A stretch of DNA of 64,000 bases from Methylobacterium sp. (GTDB lineage: Bacteria; Pseudomonadota; Alphaproteobacteria; Rhizobiales; Beijerinckiaceae). Location of the stretch: positions 62,001 to 126,000 of the forward strand of contig PNLY01000001.1 in assembly GCA_013823325.1 (NCBI GenBank), read 5' to 3'. Position numbers and translations under genes: made by a program. Shown piece by piece: positions 25,075 through 35,584 of this stretch. The notes under the pieces are model-generated. The model searched no databases, was not told the DNA's origin, and saw nothing but the letters and a program-made list of their open reading frames with translations. Position 1 is the first letter of the stretch, and every line of letters begins with the position of its first letter.

Positions 25075-25293
25075 TCAGCGCTTGGCGATCGGGATGACGA
25101 GATAGACCATGCCGAGCACCATCGGCGGAACGGCCAGTGCTGTCACAGCCCAGGTCGACCAGCCGGTGGTCAGCGGCGCCAGCAGAGCGAGGATGGCGTT
25201 GATCAGCAGATAGGCGCCGAGCATCAGCGTACCGAGGAAGCGCAGGCGAGCGAAAATAGGGTTGCGGGCAAGGGCGGTCATGACCATCTCCAT
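25075..25293 (-). CDS. small two-span membrane protein under TetR control
   Basis: A 72-residue protein of unknown function with two hydrophobic helices: RFLGTLMLGAYLLINAILAL (about 18-37) and TWAVTALAVPPMVLGMVYLV (about 48-67). ATG 25293 abuts a 16-bp palindrome that is the probable TetR operator, so the gene would be repressed by the divergent regulator. The longer frame upstream to 25497 runs through that operator and the regulator gene and is not credible. Small regulated membrane proteins of this kind often accompany drug or solvent responses, but no function can be named. Confidence 0.65.
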   Translation of the reverse strand: MEMVMTALARNPIFARLRFLGTLMLGAYLLINAILALLAPLTTGWSTWAVTALAVPPMVLGMVYLVIPIAKR

Positions 25294-25336
25294 AACGGAA
25301 CGTTCCGTTTCGTTGATATTGATAGATACGGTCCGT
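25294..25336. promoter_or_regulatory. paired TetR operators
   Basis: Bases 25294-25309 (aacggaacgttccgtt) are a perfect 16-bp palindrome touching the start codon of the small membrane gene. A second related site, acggtccgt (25328-25336), lies 18 bases on; both share ACGG-n-CCGT. The position between divergent genes, one a TetR regulator, makes these the likely binding sites for autoregulation and target repression. Confidence 0.7.
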
Positions 25337-25438
25337 TTCGATATCAAGCCGTCTGCTGCAAGATCGTGTTTGCAGCGAGCGTGCTTGCCGGGGCGGGCCA
25401 AAAGGCGCTGCTGCAGGGTCGAAGCGAAAAGGGCGACG

Positions 25439-26041
25439 ATGAAGGCCGTGAAAGCCACAACCCCGATGCGCCGCGCCTCGATCGGCGCGCGTCGCAACCC
25501 GGCCTCGCAGGCGGCGATCCTCGCCGCTGCCCGCGCCGTGCTGGCGGAGGAGGGCTATGCCGGTTTCTCGATCGACGCGGTCTCGCGCCGCGCCGGCGCC
25601 GGCAAGCCGACGATCTATCGCTGGTGGAAGAACCGCGCCGATCTTCTGATGGAGGTCTATGCCGCAGAGAAGGCGGGGATCAGGGCGGTGCCGACTGACG
25701 ATCTCGCGCGGGATCTCGTCGCTCACACCATGGCGCTCTGGGCATTCTGGTGCGGGACGCCGTCAGGGCGCACCTTCCGGGCTCTCCTCGCCGAAGCGCA
25801 AAGTGATCCCGATGCGCTCGCAGCCTTGCGCGAGAAATTCCTGCCGGAGCGGCTGCGGGATGTCCGCGGGCTTTTCACCGCCGCGGCGGCGCGCGGCGAC
25901 ATCCCGGCCGAGGAGGTCGAGGCCAGGCTCGCGCTCTATATCGGCTTCAACTGGTTCTATGTGCTGACCGATCAGCTCGAGGCCGGGCAGGCCTCGATCC
26001 CTGCCGCGATGAGGTTGATCGCTGCGCCGACGCCGCGCTGA
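25439..26041 (+). CDS. TetR/AcrR-family transcriptional regulator
   Basis: A 200-residue repressor. The N-terminal HTH reads AAILAAARAVLAEEGYAGFS then IDAVSRRAGAGKPTIYRWWKNRADLLMEV (residues about 25-70), with the typical K-P-T-I-Y-R-W recognition helix. The C-terminal TetR_C domain (LIGFNWFYVLTDQ region) would bind an unknown ligand. It is divergent from the small membrane gene across a 145-base gap that holds two palindromic operators, so it most likely represses both. ATG 25439 is chosen because the earlier frame has no domain content. Confidence 0.92.
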   Translation: MKAVKATTPMRRASIGARRNPASQAAILAAARAVLAEEGYAGFSIDAVSRRAGAGKPTIYRWWKNRADLLMEVYAAEKAGIRAVPTDDLARDLVAHTMALWAFWCGTPSGRTFRALLAEAQSDPDALAALREKFLPERLRDVRGLFTAAAARGDIPAEEVEARLALYIGFNWFYVLTDQLEAGQASIPAAMRLIAAPTPR

Positions 26042-26043
26042 GA

Positions 26044-27273
26044 TCAGGCGCCGGCAGCCGCCGCTCTGTTGCGCGCCCTCGCATCCGACGCCGTCACCAG
26101 CCAGATCGCAAAGCCCGCCAGGGCGAGGCCGGTGCCGACCCAGCCGGTCGAGGTCCAGCCGTAACCGGCCGCGATCGCCATGCCGTCGAGCCAGGGCCCG
26201 AGCGCGTTGGCGGTGTTGAAGGCGCTGTGATTGAGAGCTGCCGCCAGCGTCTGCGCATCCTGCGCGACATCCATCAGCCGGGTCTGCAGGGGCGTGCCGA
26301 GCCCGCCGCCACAGCCGATCATGAAGGCAACCACCGAGATCGCCCAGATATTGCCGGCGGCCAGCGGAAAGAGCGCCAGCGAGCCGGCGGTCCAGAGCAG
26401 GATGATGGCGATCGAGGCCATCGGTATCCGGTCAGCCAACCAGGCCGCAGCCAAAGTCCCGAAAGTCAGGCCGAGGCCGAAGATCGCCAGCACGACCGGC
26501 ACCATCGTCGGGGCGACCTGCGTCACCTCGGCCAGCGTCGAGGCAAGATAGGTGTAGACCGCGAACAGCCCGCCAAAGCCGACCGCGCCGATCGCCAGCG
26601 TCAGCCAGACCTGCCGATGGCGCAGCGCGCCGAGTTCGCGCAGGGCGCTGGCGCCGGGCTGCGGCCTGTCCTTAGGCGCGAACAGCGCGATCAGGACCAC
26701 CGTCGTCAGTGCCAAAGCCGCGACGACGCCGAAACCCCAGCGCCAGCCGAGCGCCTGGCCGAGCCAGTTCGCCAGCGGCACGCCGAGGATCGTCGCGATC
26801 GTCAGCCCGAGCATCACCCTTGCCACCGCGAGCGCGCGCCGGTTCGCCGGAACCAGCGACGCTGCGACCAGCGCCGCGACGCCGAAATAGGCGCCGTGCG
26901 GCAGTCCGCTGAGAAAGCGGAACAGCAGCATCCAGCCATAGGTCGGGGCGAGGGCCGAGAGGCCGTTGCCGAGCGCGAAGGCCGCCATCAGCGTGATCAA
27001 GAGCGTGCGGCGCGAGAGCTTCGTCGCCAGCACCGCGATGATCGGGGCGCCGACCACCACGCCGGCGGCATAGACGCTGATCACATGCCCGGCCGTCGGC
27101 TCGTCGATCCCCAGCCCCACCGAGAAATAGGGCAGCAGGCTCATCACTGCGAATTCGGCCGTGCCGATGGCGAAGCCGCCCATCGCCAGAGCGAATAGGA
27201 CGAGGCCGGCACGCGGCGCGGCAGCGGAGCGGGCAGGGCGCGCGAACGCGTCTCCCGTGCTCGAGAGGCTCAT
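26044..27273 (-). CDS. MFS efflux transporter, DHA1/AraJ-like
   Basis: A 409-residue twelve-helix MFS protein. FALAMGGFAIGTAEFAVMSL opens helix 1, ATKLSRRTLLITLMAAFALG near 85 is the loop 2-3 motif A (degenerate), and RFLSGLPHGAYFGVAALVAA near 118-137 is the conserved helix 4 block of the arabinose-efflux-like group. The substrate could be sugars, purines or drugs. It is convergent with the TetR gene (2-base gap), so it is not that regulator's divergent target. Possible starts at 27360, 27318 and 27273 all lack a good ribosome site; 27273 best fits the first helix. Confidence 0.88.
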   Translation of the reverse strand: MSLSSTGDAFARPARSAAAPRAGLVLFALAMGGFAIGTAEFAVMSLLPYFSVGLGIDEPTAGHVISVYAAGVVVGAPIIAVLATKLSRRTLLITLMAAFALGNGLSALAPTYGWMLLFRFLSGLPHGAYFGVAALVAASLVPANRRALAVARVMLGLTIATILGVPLANWLGQALGWRWGFGVVAALALTTVVLIALFAPKDRPQPGASALRELGALRHRQVWLTLAIGAVGFGGLFAVYTYLASTLAEVTQVAPTMVPVVLAIFGLGLTFGTLAAAWLADRIPMASIAIILLWTAGSLALFPLAAGNIWAISVVAFMIGCGGGLGTPLQTRLMDVAQDAQTLAAALNHSAFNTANALGPWLDGMAIAAGYGWTSTGWVGTGLALAGFAIWLVTASDARARNRAAAAGA

Positions 27274-27403
27274 GACGATATCCGGATGTGGATTGTTCTG
27301 TTGCGGCACGGAAATCATGCCGCGCCGCAACATAATGGGATCGTCATGCGCTGAGCGCAAGTGAAATGCTGGTCAAACCTGCGCAAGCAAAGGCGTCATG
27401 ATC

Positions 27404-28015
27404 TCAGTTCATGACGTCAGCTCGGGCCGCTGCAGCCGGCGCCAGCGCTGCCATGATCTGTGCGATGCTGCGGACCCGCGAGACGCGCGGCAGGGTCGAG
27501 GCGATGGCGAAGGCGTGCAGCTCCGCGCCAACCGAGCTCGAGCCGTCCTCGGCGACGATCACGTCATAGCCGTGCTGCCAGGCATCGCGCGCCGTCGATT
27601 CGACCCCGAAATTGGTGGCAATGCCGCCGATCACCACCGTCTCGATCCGCCGCCGCCGCAGTTGCAGGTCGAGCTCGGTGCCGTAGAAGGCGCTCCAGTG
27701 CCGCTTGGTGACGGATACGGCCGCGGGCAGCGCGGCGATTTCGGGGGTGAGCTCCGACCAGTCGGGCGGGGAGCCGCCCGGGGGCAGCATCATCGGCTGG
27801 TCGATAGCCTGCGGCGGCAGGTCGGAGCGATCCGCCGCGAACGCGACCCTGACCGTGGCGATCAGGCCGCCGGCCTTGGCGAAGGCCTGTCCGAGCGCGG
27901 CTGTGTTGGCGATCAGGGTTGTCCGGTCATAGGGTGCGAGCGGGAAGGCGAGCGTTCCCTTCTGCATGTCGATCAGGACGAGGGCGGTTTTGCGAGGGTC
28001 GAGCTGGAGCGTCAT
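27404..28015 (-). CDS. isochorismatase-family hydrolase lacking the usual cysteine
   Basis: A 203-residue isochorismatase-fold protein. D16 in LVLIDMQKG and K104 in TKRHWSAFYGT match two members of the family triad. The third position, normally cysteine in the cysteine-hydrolase branch, is Gly137 in GIATNFGVESTARDA. True isochorismatases (EntB/PhzD) also have glycine there and work without a thiol nucleophile, so this may hydrolyse a vinyl ether or similar rather than an amide. ATG 28015 has GGAG upstream and is preferred to 28072. It is divergent from a TetR regulator whose operator lies in between. Confidence 0.85.
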   Translation of the reverse strand: MTLQLDPRKTALVLIDMQKGTLAFPLAPYDRTTLIANTAALGQAFAKAGGLIATVRVAFAADRSDLPPQAIDQPMMLPPGGSPPDWSELTPEIAALPAAVSVTKRHWSAFYGTELDLQLRRRRIETVVIGGIATNFGVESTARDAWQHGYDVIVAEDGSSSVGAELHAFAIASTLPRVSRVRSIAQIMAALAPAAAARADVMN

Positions 28016-28053
28016 CGGGATCTCCGTCAGGGGAGCGCGGCCGAGATGGCCTT

Positions 28054-28073
28054 TATATGAGGGTGTCCTCATA
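28054..28073. promoter_or_regulatory. TetR operator between hydrolase and regulator
   Basis: Arms atatgagg (28054-28061) and cctcatat (28066-28073) form a perfect 8-bp palindrome with a gtgt spacer. A related TGAG-n-CCTCA site overlaps the regulator start at 28085-28100. The position between divergent hydrolase and TetR genes fits repression of both. Confidence 0.72.
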
Positions 28074-28084
28074 TTTCTAGATTT

Positions 28085-28714
28085 ATGAGCATGCCCTCAC
28101 AAAATTCAAGCCCCCCGGCCGAGAAGGCCGCCAAAGAACCGAGTCGCAGCCGTGGCCTGAAGCGGGTCTCGGCGTTGCTCGACGGTGCCAGCGCGGTTTT
28201 CGCCGAGACCGGATATGAGGCGGCGACGATGACGCAGATCGCCGCGCGCGCCGGCGCCTCGATCGGCTCGCTCTACCAGTTCTTCCCGACCAAGGAGCAT
28301 GTCGCCGCGGCGCTGCATGCCCGCCATCTCGATGCGCTCGCCGGCATGCTCGACCTGCTCGCGGAAGAAATGCGGGGGCAGCCGGTGGATGCGGCGGTGG
28401 ACGCGCTCTTTGCCCGCTTCGTGGACTATCTCGAAGACAATCCCGCCTTCCTCGCTGTCGGCGAGCGCCGCAGCCTCGACCCCGCGGTCAAGAAGGAGGC
28501 GCGTGCCCGTTTGCGCAGCCGCATCGCGGCGCTGCTCGGCGCGGTCGAGCCGCCAATCGCCGAGGCGAGGGTCGCCTCGCTCGCTGCGGTGACCCTGCAT
28601 CTGATCCGGGTCGCGGCGCTGCTGCGGGCCGATGACGATGAGGGCGTGCGCGCACCGGCCATCGCCGAATTGCGCGCCATGCTGAAGGGCCATCTTGCCG
28701 GGCAGGACGGCTGA
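28085..28714 (+). CDS. TetR/AcrR-family transcriptional regulator
   Basis: A 209-residue TetR protein: ALLDGASAVFAETGYEAATM then TQIAARAGASIGSLYQFFPTKEHVAAAL (residues about 31-78) form the HTH, with recognition helix S-I-G-S-L-Y-Q-F-F. The ligand-binding half ends near 205. It probably represses itself and the divergent isochorismatase-like hydrolase from the palindrome at 28054. A Ser/Pro-rich N-terminal tail of about 25 residues precedes the domain; a start at the second ATG (28091) is possible. Confidence 0.92.
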   Translation: MSMPSQNSSPPAEKAAKEPSRSRGLKRVSALLDGASAVFAETGYEAATMTQIAARAGASIGSLYQFFPTKEHVAAALHARHLDALAGMLDLLAEEMRGQPVDAAVDALFARFVDYLEDNPAFLAVGERRSLDPAVKKEARARLRSRIAALLGAVEPPIAEARVASLAAVTLHLIRVAALLRADDDEGVRAPAIAELRAMLKGHLAGQDG

Positions 28715-28729
28715 GGGCAGGGGCGCCGG

Positions 28730-29215
28730 CTACTCCTCCAGCAGCGGATAGCCTTCGAAATCCTTCAGCGCCTTGAGCGCGAAGGTCGTCGCGATCCGGG
28801 CGATGCCGAGCTGATTGTCGGCGAGCCAGGCGCCGGTCAGTTCCTCATAGGCCGCGAGCGAGCTCGCGACGATGCGGGCGAGATAGTCGGCCTCGCCGCT
28901 GATCACCAGGAGCTCGACCACGTCCGGGCAGGCGCGCAGAACCTTCTCGACGCGCTCGCGCCGGCCGACCGAATGATCGCGCAGCGAGATCTGCGCGAAG
29001 GCGATGATGGCGTGGCCGGCGAGCTCGGGCGAAAGCCTCGCACCATAGCCGGCGATCAGCCCGGAGGCTTCGAGCCGGCGCATCCGCTCCAGGCAGGGCC
29101 GGGCCGAAAGCCCGACCCGTTCCGATAAGGCCTGGTTGGTGATCCGGCCCTCCGCTCGCAGGATCGCGATGATCTGGCGATCGATCGCGTCGAGCTGGAG
29201 CGTCTTTCGCTTCAC
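28730..29215 (-). CDS. Lrp/AsnC-family transcriptional regulator
   Basis: A 161-residue regulator: LDAIDRQIIAILRAEGRITN and QALSERVGLSARPCLERMRRLEASGLI form the HTH, followed by the RAM ligand domain with VVELLVISGEADYLARIVAS. The start is GTG 29215, which overlaps the stop of the ureohydrolase as GTGA; this gives a standard N-terminus, whereas the upstream frame to 29287 would run into the enzyme gene. Being the last gene of the DCC / dehydrogenase / ureohydrolase operon, it probably senses the amino acid or amine handled there. Confidence 0.9.
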   Translation of the reverse strand: MKRKTLQLDAIDRQIIAILRAEGRITNQALSERVGLSARPCLERMRRLEASGLIAGYGARLSPELAGHAIIAFAQISLRDHSVGRRERVEKVLRACPDVVELLVISGEADYLARIVASSLAAYEELTGAWLADNQLGIARIATTFALKALKDFEGYPLLEE

Positions 29216-30267
29216 GGCCTGCCCTTGCCGGCGGCGCGCGCCTCGGCGATCAGGCAGAGTTCGAGGAACAGCACCTGCGCCGCACATTGCGCCGTGTTGC
29301 TGGTCGCATCGTATTGCGGAGCGACCTCGACGACGTCGGCGGCGACGATGTTCTTGCCCTTCAAGCCGCGCAGGATGGCGAGCGCCTCGCGCGGGGTCAG
29401 GCCGCCGACCTCGGGCGTGCCGGTGCCCGGCGCGAAGGCCGGATCGAGCGAATCGACGTCGAAAGAGACGTAAGTGGGTCCGTCGCCGATCACGGCGAGT
29501 GCCTTGGCGATGACGGCGTCGAGCCCCATCCGGTCGACCTCGTCGGCATGGATCACGGTCATGCCGGACTCATAGGAGAACTCCCAGAGATATTCGGCGC
29601 CGCCGCGGATGCCGATCTGGATGACGCGCTCGGGATCGAGCACGCCGTCGAGCACCGCCTGCCGGAATGGCCCGCCATGGTGGAATTTCGAGCCCTCATA
29701 GGGGCCGGACGTGTCGCAATGCGCGTCGATATGGACCATGCCGACCGGGCGCTTCTCGCCGACGGCCTTCAGGATCGGATAGGTGATCGAATGGTCGCCG
29801 CCGACGCCGAGCGTCGAGACGCCGGCCTGCACGATCTGCTTGAAGGTCGCCTCGATGTCCTCGTGGCAGCTCTCCAGCGAATAGCGCGAGCGGAACGGCA
29901 CGTCGCCGATATCGGCCGCCTTGACCAGGCTGAACGGCGCCGTGCCATGGACATGGTCCATCGGTCCCATGCGTTCGACGGCCCGCACCGCGCGCGGGCC
30001 GAGCCGGGTGCCGGCCCGGTTGGTGACGCCGAGATCCATCGGCAGGCCGATGATCGCGACGTCGAGCCCGCCGAGATCGGGCTGGCTCAGGGCGTCCGGC
30101 CGATAGGGCGCGTTGATGAAGGTCGCGACATCCGAGAACGGCCATTTGCGCCGGTCGCCCTGGAACTGGCCGGCCGCGACCTTGGCGAAGCGGGGATCAT
30201 GGATGTCGGCGCCGCTCGCCCCGGCATAGCGCGCCCTGAGTTTCGCGAGTTTATCCTGGTCCATCAC
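29212..30267 (-). CDS. ureohydrolase (agmatinase/guanidino-acid hydrolase family)
   Basis: A 351-residue binuclear manganese ureohydrolase that releases urea from a guanidino compound. Metal ligands are GGDHS (H159), HIDAHCDT (H179, D181, H183, D185 region) and SFDVDSLDP (D270, D272). The tail APGTGTPEVGGLT is the agmatinase rather than the arginase form. It is about 45 residues longer than E. coli agmatinase at the N-terminus, as in some guanidinobutyrases and guanidine hydrolases, so the substrate should not be assumed. It overlaps the dehydrogenase-like gene by about 17 bases and the Lrp gene by GTGA, so all are one operon. ATG at 30267 or 30264. Confidence 0.9.
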   Translation of the reverse strand: MMDQDKLAKLRARYAGASGADIHDPRFAKVAAGQFQGDRRKWPFSDVATFINAPYRPDALSQPDLGGLDVAIIGLPMDLGVTNRAGTRLGPRAVRAVERMGPMDHVHGTAPFSLVKAADIGDVPFRSRYSLESCHEDIEATFKQIVQAGVSTLGVGGDHSITYPILKAVGEKRPVGMVHIDAHCDTSGPYEGSKFHHGGPFRQAVLDGVLDPERVIQIGIRGGAEYLWEFSYESGMTVIHADEVDRMGLDAVIAKALAVIGDGPTYVSFDVDSLDPAFAPGTGTPEVGGLTPREALAILRGLKGKNIVAADVVEVAPQYDATSNTAQCAAQVLFLELCLIAEARAAGKGRP

Positions 30268-31933
30268 TTGGTCCCCGAGGTTTGAGCCAGCCGCGATAAT
30301 GCGCCAGCAGGCTGAAGAAGGGCAAAGAGAGCTTCACGTCGAAACGGAAGCGGCCGTCGGCGTCAACCGTCTCGCGCGCCTCGGCCGACGGCATCAGGAA
30401 ACGCGGCAAGGGCAGGCCGAAGACGCGCCAGTTCGCGATCGGCAGCGCCAGGCCCTCGCGGTCGCTCTGCGCGGCGAGCGTGAAGGAGAACGGCCCGAAG
30501 GCCTCGCGCAGCTCGCCATTGCGATCGAGGCTCAGGCGCGAGTGGAAGCGCTGGCCGGCGAAGTTGCGGGTCCATATCTCGGCATTTTCGTCGAACGCGT
30601 CGCCCCGTGTGACGCTGACTGTCACGGGCAGCTCGGCTCCGGCCGCGGGGAGGCCGAAGAGCCGGCAGAGCAGGCCGGTCACCGCTCCATCGCCGCGCGT
30701 GACCTCGGCCCGGCCTTGCCAGACCGGCTCGGCATCGTTGGCATGGAAGGCCCGGATCGCCGCGGGCATCAGCGCGAAGGCCTGTGCGCCCAGCACAATC
30801 TCGAACAGGGCAGGGCCGACAGCGCGCTCGTCCTGGCTGGTGCTGATCGCATAGGGCGTCATCTCGGCTTCGATCGCAGCGAGGTCGAGCGCTTCGGCGG
30901 CCGAGCGTGCGCCGGGAGTGATCTCATCCGCCAGCAGAGCACGCACCGCAGCGGCCGCCGCCAGCGTCGGCACCTGCGGGCCGTCGTCGTTTTCCGCGAG
31001 CAGCGACCAATAGGCCCGGCGCGGCCGCCCCTTGCTGTCGATGCCGGAGATGGCGACCAGCATGCCGCCGCGATCCGACGTCCAGAGCCGCGTGATCCGG
31101 CGCGCCTTGACGAGGTAGGGCACCAACGGTGCAAGGTCGGCGACCCAGCCCTGCCTGCGAAACCAGGCGAGCAGCGCCAGGCCCCATTGCTCGATGCCGG
31201 CTTCCAGTCCGGCCGAGAAAGCCACCCGCGAGCGCGCGGCGAGATCGGGCCCGAGCATCTCGGCGTCGACGGTTTCCACGGGGGCGACACGCCGCAGACC
31301 CAGCCCCGGCATGTCGATGACCTCGCCGGCGCCCCAGCCGGGCGTCGTCTGCAACTCGCCTTCGCGCCAGATCGGCACCGGCCTGCCGGCATAGCTCAGG
31401 ATCGCGGCGATGACGGAGGGGCCGACCTCGCTGCGCCCCGCCGGCGTGATCGCGATGTCGATGCTGTCGAGCCGCTCCCAACCCTCGCTCAGCTCGCGCG
31501 CCGCCGCGACGGAAAGCGCCGGCGTCGAGCTGGCCCCGGCGAGCGCCACCAGCCCGTGCTGCCTGGCAAGCTCGTCGAGCTGCGGGCCGTAGCCGGCGAG
31601 ATAGCCGCGCGCATCGGCGAGGTCGACGACATGGGCGCCGAGCAGCAGCGCCGCGGTGGGAACTTCATAACCCTGCTGCTGGAACGGCCCGGAGGCGTCG
31701 ATCATCAGCCAGGGCTTCAGCGCGGCAAGCGAGGCGGCGAGGTCGCTGTCGCGGTCGAGCCCCGCGCCGCTGACCGGCACGCTCGCCCCTGCCGCCAGCT
31801 CCCGTGCCAGCGTCTGCGCCTTCTCTCTGCTGCGTGAGGTCAGCACCAGATCGATGCCATCCATGCGCGCGAGATGGCGCGCCAGCCGCCGGCCGAAGAC
31901 GCCGGTTGCGCCGATCAGCACGACGCGCTTCAC
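30251..31933 (-). CDS. saccharopine dehydrogenase-like protein with C-terminal DUF4166-type domain
   Basis: A 560-residue protein. The N-terminal Rossmann domain starts VKRVVLIGATGVFGRRLARH (G-x-x-G-x-x-G) and continues with MIDASGPFQQQGYEVPTAAL, as in saccharopine dehydrogenase NAD(P)-binding proteins. The last 190 residues (LFEIVLGAQAFALMPAAIRA, then FHSRLSLDRNGELREAFGPF) look like the DUF4166 beta-rich domain often fused to such dehydrogenases. Start is GTG 31933, overlapping the DCC stop as GTGA. The reaction is unknown. The neighbouring ureohydrolase hints at amine or amino-acid chemistry, but the DCC/DUF4166 pairing is usually seen without it. Confidence 0.82.
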   Translation of the reverse strand: MKRVVLIGATGVFGRRLARHLARMDGIDLVLTSRSREKAQTLARELAAGASVPVSGAGLDRDSDLAASLAALKPWLMIDASGPFQQQGYEVPTAALLLGAHVVDLADARGYLAGYGPQLDELARQHGLVALAGASSTPALSVAAARELSEGWERLDSIDIAITPAGRSEVGPSVIAAILSYAGRPVPIWREGELQTTPGWGAGEVIDMPGLGLRRVAPVETVDAEMLGPDLAARSRVAFSAGLEAGIEQWGLALLAWFRRQGWVADLAPLVPYLVKARRITRLWTSDRGGMLVAISGIDSKGRPRRAYWSLLAENDDGPQVPTLAAAAAVRALLADEITPGARSAAEALDLAAIEAEMTPYAISTSQDERAVGPALFEIVLGAQAFALMPAAIRAFHANDAEPVWQGRAEVTRGDGAVTGLLCRLFGLPAAGAELPVTVSVTRGDAFDENAEIWTRNFAGQRFHSRLSLDRNGELREAFGPFSFTLAAQSDREGLALPIANWRVFGLPLPRFLMPSAEARETVDADGRFRFDVKLSLPFFSLLAHYRGWLKPRGPSDGPG

Positions 31934-32349
31934 GGAGTGTCCGGCAAGGTGAAGCGATGGCGCATCGCGGGATCCGGCATCTCGCACGACGTCTTCTGGC
32001 CGAAGAGCCGGTAGCGATTGCGGGCGACGCGATCGTAAAGCCAGTCGCGCCAGGCTTTCGGCAGCGCGTGTCCGAGCAGCAGCAGGCGCGCCGGCCCGTT
32101 AAGATGGCGGGTCAGCGCCAGCACGCCGTCGGATTTCGCCAATGCTCGGCCGTCCTCGATGAAGAGGAAGCTGTCCGGCTCGTCCGGATCGATGCCGTGC
32201 GCCCGCGCCAAATCGCGGCCTTCGCGCGACTGGATCGCGACGAAGCGGGTATCATGGTCGCGCTCGTGCCGAAGGGTGTAGCGCACGCCGCCGGAACAGA
32301 GCACGCAGACGCCGTCATAGAGCCAGATCGGGGCGGGGATGCTGGTCAT
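31930..32349 (-). CDS. DCC-family thiol-disulfide oxidoreductase-like protein (DUF393)
   Basis: A 139-residue thioredoxin-like protein with the DCC motif in LYDGVCVLCSGGVRY: D-G-x-C-x-x-C near residues 12-18. The rest (HDTRFVAIQSREGRDLARAH, and PKAWRDWLYDRVARNRYRLFG) matches DUF393, with the C-terminal Y-D-x-V-A-x-N-R-Y-x-x-F-G signature. It should act as a cytosolic dithiol oxidoreductase of unknown partner. It is the promoter-proximal gene of the four-gene operon ending with the Lrp regulator, and its stop overlaps the next start (GTGA). Confidence 0.9.
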   Translation of the reverse strand: MTSIPAPIWLYDGVCVLCSGGVRYTLRHERDHDTRFVAIQSREGRDLARAHGIDPDEPDSFLFIEDGRALAKSDGVLALTRHLNGPARLLLLGHALPKAWRDWLYDRVARNRYRLFGQKTSCEMPDPAMRHRFTLPDTP

Positions 32350-33747
<1,398 letters not shown>

Positions 33748-33773
33748 CAGCTTCCTGCCTGGCTGTGACGACG

Positions 33774-33803
33774 AAGCCCGGCCGCAAGGCCGGGCTTTTG
33801 TTT
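33774..33803 (+). terminator. intrinsic terminator after TRAP receptor copy 1
   Basis: The arms agcccggcc (33775-33783) and ggccgggct (33788-33796) form a stem with a gcaa loop, followed by ttttgtttt. It is 27 bases beyond the receptor stop. Confidence 0.85.
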
Positions 33804-33859
33804 TGCTCGGCCAGTGACCGCAGGTGGTGCGCAGATGCCCAGATGAGTTAGACCAAATA

Positions 33860-35082
<1,223 letters not shown>

Positions 35083-35127
35083 GAAGAGGGCGGCTGGCCG
35101 GTTCGCCGGTCAACTCGGCATCACGCC

Positions 35128-35155
35128 AACCCCGGCCGCGAGGCCGGGGTTTTTC
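35128..35155 (+). terminator. intrinsic terminator after TRAP receptor copy 2
   Basis: The arms aaccccggcc (35128-35137) and ggccggggtt (35142-35151) with a gcga loop are followed by tttt. It lies between the receptor and the convergent cupin gene and may serve both. Confidence 0.85.
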
Positions 35156-35162
35156 GTCGGCC

Positions 35163-35474
35163 TCAGACGCTGCCGGCGCGCTCGATCACCAGCACGCGCG
35201 CGGGGCCGACGGGATGGGCGACATGGGCGTCCCCGTCCTGCGCATGGAAGATGTCGCCGCGCACGAGCCGCTGCACGCTCTCGACGCCGTCGGTACGCGT
35301 GTGCATGTCGACTTCGCCGTCGAGGACGACGAAGACCTCGGGACCGTCGTTGACGTGCCACTTATAGGGTTGATCGGTCCAGTGCAGGCGGATGGTGGCG
35401 TCGTCGATGCGCTCGATGTCGAGCGCCTCCCAGGCGCGGCTGCCGGTGAAGTTCTGCGGCTTGATCGTCCTCAT
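35163..35474 (-). CDS. small cupin-domain protein
   Basis: A 103-residue single cupin. The two cupin motifs are weak but visible: VNDGPEVFVVLDGEVDMHTR (near 42-61, with the G-x5-H position missing its first His) and GDIFHAQDGDAHVAHPVG near 73-90. Metal binding is therefore uncertain. Such proteins often serve as sensors or small isomerases. ATG 35474 is divergent from an AsnC-type regulator starting at 35585, suggesting co-control. The open frame upstream to 35657 overlaps the regulator and is not used. Confidence 0.8.
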   Translation of the reverse strand: MRTIKPQNFTGSRAWEALDIERIDDATIRLHWTDQPYKWHVNDGPEVFVVLDGEVDMHTRTDGVESVQRLVRGDIFHAQDGDAHVAHPVGPARVLVIERAGSV

Positions 35475-35584
35475 TCCTGTTCTCCATGGTGGAAGAGGCC
35501 CGGAATCTTCACCGCCGCTGCTGCCCATGCCATAGGCAAGACGTCGGCAAGGCTTGCGATCGGCGGTTTCTGGAGGGATGTCGC

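Noticed and set aside
29287-30285. A 332-codon plus-strand frame opposite the ureohydrolase
   Set aside because: Shadow of a strongly conserved enzyme gene; composition is Asp/Arg/Gly rich with no motif.
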